Below, piece by piece: positions 4,709-7,922 of a stretch of DNA of 7,922 bases. Made by a program: the position numbers and the translations under genes. Numbering within the stretch: position 1 is the stretch's first letter; every line of letters begins with the position of its first letter. The stretch is from an uncultured bacterium. Lineage in GTDB: Bacteria > Actinomycetota > Thermoleophilia > BMS3ABIN01. The stretch lies in assembly GCA_913009925.1 (NCBI GenBank), contig CAJVWY010000049.1, forward strand, positions 1 through 7,922, given 5' to 3'. The notes beneath the pieces are model-generated. The model was not told where the DNA came from and did no database searches. It saw only the letters and a program-made list of their open reading frames with translations.

Positions 4709-6040
4709 CTATTCCTCTTTGAGCATCCTCCACAGGCTGGTCCGGGATATGCCCAAAAGACGCGAAGCTTCTGACTTGTTGCCACCCAGCATCTCGACCA
4801 CCGACACTACGTATTCACGGCTAATCTCGCCCAGAGGCTTGACTCTATCCGGCCGAAGCGTTTCAATCTGGAACATCTTTAAAGATTGTGGCAGGGAATC
4901 CGGCCCGATATGGGAGCTTTTCTCCAGGATGACCGCCCGCTCGATGATATTCTCCAGCTCGCGGACATTACCCGGATAGCTGTAGCCCTTGAGGATATCC
5001 AGCGCCTCTTTGGTGAAGCCCTTGATATCCTTGCGGTAGCCGGGGGAATGCTTCTTGAGGAAGTAACGGCACAGGGGGACGATGTCGCTCTTCCGCTCCC
5101 TCAGGATGGGAATGAAGATCTCCATTACATTGAGCCGGTAGTAGAGGTCGCGGCGAAAGGAGCCGCTGGCGATGGCCCGGTTGATGTTCTGGTTGGTGGC
5201 GGCGATGAACCGCACATCCACCCGCACCGGCTTGGTCCCTCCCACCGGGTAGAACTCCTTATCCTCGATGGCGTTCAGCAGTTTGGCCTGAAGGTTGGGG
5301 GAAAGCTCCGCTATCTCGTCCAGGTAGAGGGTGCCGCCGTCGGCGATCTCCATCAGGCCCTGCTTCCTCGCCAGGGCGCCCGTAAAAGCCCCCTTCTCGT
5401 GGCCGAAAAGCTCACTGGCCAGCAGATCCTCGGTGAAGGTGGCGCAGTTGAGGGACAGAAAGGGCCGGTCGCGGCGGCCGCTGGAGTAATGGACGACCTT
5501 GGAGATCAGGTTCTTGCCCACACCGCTCTCTCCGGTGAGCAGTACCGTGCAGTCTGAATCCTGTATATCCTGCACCATCTCCAGCACCTTCTTCATGCTG
5601 GCGCTCTCGGCGATGACGGTGATGTCTTTCTCCATGTTCAGATATGCCTTGAGGGCCCTGTTCTCTTTCTCCAGGGAGCTGCGGTCCCTCGCCTTGTTGA
5701 TCTTCAGCAACAACTCATCCAGATCGAAGGGTTTGGGCAGATAGTCATAGGCGCCTTTCTTCATGGCGGTGACCGCGGAACTGATGCTGCCGAAGCCGGT
5801 GACGACGATGACGTCCGTCCCGGGAGAGACCTGCTTGACCCGTGACAGCAGCTCCAGCCCGTCCATGCCGGGCATCTTGATGTCGGCGATGAGCAGATCG
5901 AACTCATCGGACTCGATCCTTTTCAGCGCATCCAGGCCGTTACCGGTCCCCTCCACCTCGTAGCCCTCGGCTTCCAGGGTGTCGATGATGTGTTTCCTGG
6001 CGATCTCTTCGTCTTCGGCCACCAGCACCCGGTAATCCAT
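4709..6040 (-). CDS. NtrC-family sigma-54-dependent response regulator (REC-AAA+-Fis)
   Basis: This 443-residue protein has the full three-domain layout. The receiver (about 1-115) has acidic pocket Glu9/Asp10, phosphoacceptor Asp53 in IADIKMPG, Thr81 and Lys103. The AAA+ domain (about 140-375) has Walker A GESGVGKN (170-177), the sigma-54-contacting loop GAFTGA (217-222), Walker B GGTLYLDE (235-242) and the arginine-finger region FRRDLYYRLN. The C-terminal Fis-type helix-turn-helix reads NKSEASRLLGISRTSLWRML. All key residues are present, so it should be an active ATP-driven activator. The Walker A Asn177, where Glu is usual, is a mild variation. The start at 6040 is preferred over an upstream ATG at 6121. 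The 27-residue extension is low-complexity shadow of the kinase gene, and GGGAGG (complement 6050-6055) lies nine bases ahead of 6040. It begins one base after the kinase stop and is co-transcribed with it. Its probable target is the sigma-54 promoter at 4595-4611. Confidence 0.95.
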   Translation of the reverse strand: MDYRVLVAEDEEIARKHIIDTLEAEGYEVEGTGNGLDALKRIESDEFDLLIADIKMPGMDGLELLSRVKQVSPGTDVIVVTGFGSISSAVTAMKKGAYDYLPKPFDLDELLLKINKARDRSSLEKENRALKAYLNMEKDITVIAESASMKKVLEMVQDIQDSDCTVLLTGESGVGKNLISKVVHYSSGRRDRPFLSLNCATFTEDLLASELFGHEKGAFTGALARKQGLMEIADGGTLYLDEIAELSPNLQAKLLNAIEDKEFYPVGGTKPVRVDVRFIAATNQNINRAIASGSFRRDLYYRLNVMEIFIPILRERKSDIVPLCRYFLKKHSPGYRKDIKGFTKEALDILKGYSYPGNVRELENIIERAVILEKSSHIGPDSLPQSLKMFQIETLRPDRVKPLGEISREYVVSVVEMLGGNKSEASRLLGISRTSLWRMLKEE

Positions 6041-6041
6041 G

Positions 6042-7613
6042 TCAGCCGGCCTCCCTGGGCAGGTGGATCTCGAATACGGTCCCCATGCCTTCCTCGCTGA
6101 CCACGGAGATATCGCCGCCATGCTGTCTGATGATGTTCATGACGATGGCCAACCCCAGCCCCGTCCCCTTCTCCCGGTTGGTGAAGAAGGGATCGAAGAT
6201 CTTCTCCTGGTCCTCCGGAGACATCCCCTTGCCCTTATCCGACACCCATATATTAACCATACCGCTGTTGTGTTCGATCTTCACCACCAGCGCTCCTTTT
6301 CCCTTCATCGCCACGATGGCGTTGGCGAACAGGTTGATGAATACCCTCTCCAGCTGGTTGGGATCGGCGCTGAGCGTCACCTCTCCATCGCAGTCTACGG
6401 CAAAGTCGATGCCGGCGGTATCCATGGTCCTGCTTACCTGGCTGAAAGCGCTCCCGACCAGGCTGGCCAGGTCCGTCTCCCTCAGCTGCGGCTCGCGTTC
6501 CCGGGCGAACTCCAGCAGATCGCCGACGATCCCCTTGACGCGCAAGGTCTGCCCGATGATATCGTCCACGGTATCCATCTCCTTGCGGGAAGCCGTTGCC
6601 GACATCTGCTTCTTCAGCACCTGGGCGGAGATGTTGATGTTGTTCAGGGGATTATTGAGTTCGTGCGCCACCCCCGAGGCCAGGGTGCCGATGGCGGCCA
6701 GTTTCTTGGAGCGGATGAGCTCCAGGTTCTTGTCCTGGAGCTCCCGTTCCCAGTCGATCAGCTGATCGTTCATGATACGCGTCTTCTCTACCAGGATATC
6801 CACCTCGTCCATATGCCCCCCCGCCTCACGCGCCGCCGCTGCGCCGTGGACGAAGTGCTCACCTATCTCCTCTACGGAGGCGGTCAGTGTCTTCAGCCGC
6901 CGCACCACCCCGGTACTGATGAACAGGAGGGTGCCGAGGCCGATGGCCAGGAACAGCGGCACAAAAACCAGGATGGCTATCTGCGACTGCCTGATGCCGT
7001 TTTCGGCATTGTTCCTGGCGTCCCGGTCGAACTCGTTGGATATGACGACTATCTCTTCACCGGTGTTTCTGAGCAGACCGATATCCGCATCCAGCTGCTT
7101 CAGCTGGACTATGAGGGGATGGTCATCCGCCAGGGACAGCTGTTCCTGCAGAAACGTTGCCACCACCGCCGGCTTGTCACGCACGGTCGCCCCCACCAGC
7201 GGCATGGCGGCCTCATAGGCCGGTGACACCGCCTCCAGCTCACCCAGTTGCCGCGATGCCTGGGACAGCCCGGTCTCAACTACCGTGAATTGTCTTTCGT
7301 AACGGGCGATGAGCTCTTCCAGAGCGGCCGTCCTGTCCGGATCCCGCGAGCGCGCATCTTCCGTAGTATCATACAGCTGGCCGATGTAGCCCCGCATGGC
7401 ATCGGACTCTTCCCCGGCATTTTCCTTGAACAGGAAGAAGTTCTTCTCGTGACGCCGCAGCTGCAGCGCCCTGTTCCTGATGGAATCGGCGACCTCCAGG
7501 AATCTCATCTCGTTTCTGATGCTCACGAAATTGACATACACGAAGATGGCCAGCAGGGCGACGATAAAGGCACTGATGAAGAAACTGACGATTATCTTTT
7601 TTCGCAGTGACAT
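6042..7613 (-). CDS. Membrane sensor histidine kinase (NtrB/AtoS-like output), partner of the NtrC-type regulator
   Basis: This kinase has 523 residues. Two membrane helices (about 7-29 and 211-233) enclose an extracytoplasmic sensor of roughly 180 residues that is predicted all-helical from its heptad-like, charged composition. The sensor contains LRRHEKNFFLFKE (52-64), reminiscent of the EKDF-type motif in helical bimodular (HBM) or four-helix sensors. A HAMP-like linker and a coiled coil (about 235-300) follow. The HisKA domain then has phospho-accepting His317 in SGVAHELNNPLNN. The ATPase domain has N-box NLFANA (427-432), G1 DKGKGM (459-464), F-box FDPFF (473-477) and G2 GTGLGL (483-488). 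Every catalytic block is intact. An in-frame TGA at 7622-7620 excludes a longer start. No Shine-Dalgarno sequence precedes ATG 7613, and a TATAAT lies eight bases upstream, so the mRNA is probably almost leaderless. The signal is unknown; linkage suggests envelope or anion stress. Confidence 0.95.
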   Translation of the reverse strand: MSLRKKIIVSFFISAFIVALLAIFVYVNFVSIRNEMRFLEVADSIRNRALQLRRHEKNFFLFKENAGEESDAMRGYIGQLYDTTEDARSRDPDRTAALEELIARYERQFTVVETGLSQASRQLGELEAVSPAYEAAMPLVGATVRDKPAVVATFLQEQLSLADDHPLIVQLKQLDADIGLLRNTGEEIVVISNEFDRDARNNAENGIRQSQIAILVFVPLFLAIGLGTLLFISTGVVRRLKTLTASVEEIGEHFVHGAAAAREAGGHMDEVDILVEKTRIMNDQLIDWERELQDKNLELIRSKKLAAIGTLASGVAHELNNPLNNINISAQVLKKQMSATASRKEMDTVDDIIGQTLRVKGIVGDLLEFAREREPQLRETDLASLVGSAFSQVSRTMDTAGIDFAVDCDGEVTLSADPNQLERVFINLFANAIVAMKGKGALVVKIEHNSGMVNIWVSDKGKGMSPEDQEKIFDPFFTNREKGTGLGLAIVMNIIRQHGGDISVVSEEGMGTVFEIHLPREAG

Positions 7614-7621
7614 TCTGACTC

Positions 7622-7627
7622 ATTATA
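7622..7627 (-). promoter_or_regulatory. Consensus -10 box (TATAAT) immediately before the kinase start
   Basis: The minus strand has a perfect TATAAT, then eight bases, then ATG 7613. With normal spacing, transcription would start one to three bases before or at the ATG. No recognisable -35 lies 16-18 bp upstream, where the sequence is a GC-rich GGCCGG stretch. The activity may depend on another factor or on flanking contacts. Confidence 0.55.
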
Positions 7628-7661
7628 ACGGATTCACCGAAAGCCCGGCCGGCGGTGGCGG

Positions 7662-7682
7662 TGGAAACCCGCATGGAAACCC
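7662..7682. repeat. Short direct repeat in the divergent region
   Basis: TGGAAACCC occurs at 7662-7670 and again at 7674-7682, a 12-bp period, about one helical turn. It lies 35-60 bp upstream of the kinase -10 box. It may be a regulator binding site or simply chance. The rest of 7628-7732 shows no gene. Confidence 0.35.
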
Positions 7683-7732
7683 ACCTGCTTAATTCCGACC
7701 AATCCCGTCAGGAATGTAGCTGGAAAAAGGTA

Positions 7733-7761
7733 TTGTCAAGAACCGGAAGTCATGATATCAT
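7733..7761 (+). promoter_or_regulatory. Sigma-70-type promoter for the short peptide gene
   Basis: TTGTCA (7733-7738) and TATCAT (7756-7761) are separated by exactly 17 bp, each one mismatch from consensus. Transcription would begin near 7768, leaving a leader of about 79 bases before ATG 7847. Confidence 0.6.
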
Positions 7762-7767
7762 TCCAAA

Positions 7768-7846
7768 TCTCAGCCGAAGGGCGGGCAAACGAAGTGATCT
7801 AGCCAGGCTGGGAGACTGGGTAATACCTCAGAAGGGAGGAGTGGGG
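7768..7846 (+). other. Possible structured 5' leader of the peptide gene
   Basis: In the predicted leader, CAGCC (7771-7775) pairs with GGCTG (7806-7810). TCT (7768-7770) can extend this to AGA (7813-7815) across a two-base bulge. A small GGT-AAT-ACC hairpin (7819-7827) precedes the SD. GGGCGGGCAAACGAAG sits in the large loop. I could not match it to a known riboswitch class; it may only be an untranslated leader. Confidence 0.3.
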
Positions 7847-7922
7847 ATGAAGAAAGAGGCATACGAGAAGCCGGTTCTCATCAAACACGAGAACTTGAAG
7901 GAGATTACCTTCGAGTGCCCGA
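7847..7922 (+). CDS. Short peptide gene, 3' cut by the window end; candidate RiPP precursor
   Basis: An excellent SD, GGGAGGA (7834-7840), sits six bases before ATG 7847. The frame is open through the window end, giving 25 codons. The peptide begins MKKEAYEKPVLIKHENLK and continues to Thr21 and a Cys at residue 24. Tyr6, Pro9, Leu11 and Thr21 have the spacing of the lasso-peptide leader rule Y-x2-P-x-L-x3-G-x5-T that RRE domains recognise, though Glu replaces the Gly. The Y-x-K-P start is common in RiPP precursors, including ones matured by radical-SAM enzymes, and the early Cys might belong to the core. No maturation enzyme is in view, so the class is undecided. The gene itself is well supported by SD and promoter; the RiPP role is inference. 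Confidence 0.6.
   Translation, partial: MKKEAYEKPVLIKHENLKEITFECP

Noticed and set aside
4886..5557. Plus-strand open frame of 223 codons opposite the AAA+ domain.
   Set aside because: It mirrors the conserved activator gene and has no recognisable motif or SD.
6041..6121. 27-residue N-terminal extension of the response regulator.
   Set aside because: It lies inside the kinase ATPase-domain coding sequence, and receiver domains begin at the residues just after ATG 6040, which has its own SD.
6039..7226. Long plus-strand open frame of 395 codons opposite the kinase.
   Set aside because: Antisense shadow of a GC-rich gene; its His- and Gln-rich translation shows no domain, while the minus strand has every histidine-kinase motif.
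7771..7846. Resemblance of GGCAAAC, TAGCCAGG and CTGGGTAATACC to parts of c-di-GMP-I, cobalamin or TPP riboswitches.
   Set aside because: The conserved pieces are in the wrong order or missing (no GGGACGCAAAGC for c-di-GMP-I, no CTGAGA box for TPP, no cobalamin core), so no class can be claimed.
1..7922. tRNA, rRNA, CRISPR arrays, insertion sequences or phage genes.
   Set aside because: No cloverleaf-like sequence, spaced repeat array, transposase or terminal inverted repeat was seen on reading both strands.

Overview
The window is the start of a metagenome-style contig from a fairly GC-rich bacterium that uses sigma-54 (RpoN). Bases 1-31 are not genomic: they match the Illumina TruSeq read-1 adapter, so the true genomic sequence begins at about base 32. 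The phylum cannot be fixed from the sequence. Strong Shine-Dalgarno (SD) sites inside operons, apparently leaderless starts at two operon heads, an MrfA-type helicase and NtrC-type regulation are seen together. They fit several deep-branching lineages and none uniquely.

Layout. At 32-480 (+) is the 3' end of a MrfA/YprA-type DNA-repair helicase with its zinc-binding Cys cluster. A 106-base spacer with a repeat-like hairpin follows, then a TIGR00725/LOG-like Rossmann protein (587-1084, +). It converges on a long minus-strand block, with only 6 bp and a perfect 24-bp palindrome at the junction. From 1091 to 7613 every gene is on the minus strand. In transcription order these are a membrane histidine kinase (7613-6042), an NtrC-type sigma-54 activator (6040-4709), an intergenic gap of about 138 bp, and then five tightly packed genes: a small USP-like protein (4570-4148), a TauE/SafE (TSUP) anion exporter (4148-3219), a secreted and membrane-anchored TIGR02186-like protein (3222-2437), a tandem universal stress protein with a TTG start (2440-1577), and a single-domain USP (1573-1091). 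A divergent 233-bp region (7614-7846) leads on the plus strand into a short gene cut off by the window end. Its N-terminus resembles a RiPP precursor leader.

How the genes fit together. A near-consensus -24/-12 sigma-54 promoter (GG-N10-GC) lies at 4595-4611, just ahead of the five-gene operon. The gene immediately upstream encodes an activator with an intact GAFTGA loop. The simplest reading is a self-contained signalling and response cassette. An external or envelope signal is sensed by the kinase, which phosphorylates the activator at Asp53. Together with RpoN this switches on an operon combining an anion (probably sulfite or organosulfur) exporter, its periplasmic partner and three USP-fold proteins. 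The promoter and gene boundaries are seen in the sequence; the substrate and signal are inferred. The pairing of a NtrC-type system and a TSUP exporter with three USP-fold proteins, only one of which keeps the ATP-binding motif, is the most interesting system in the window.
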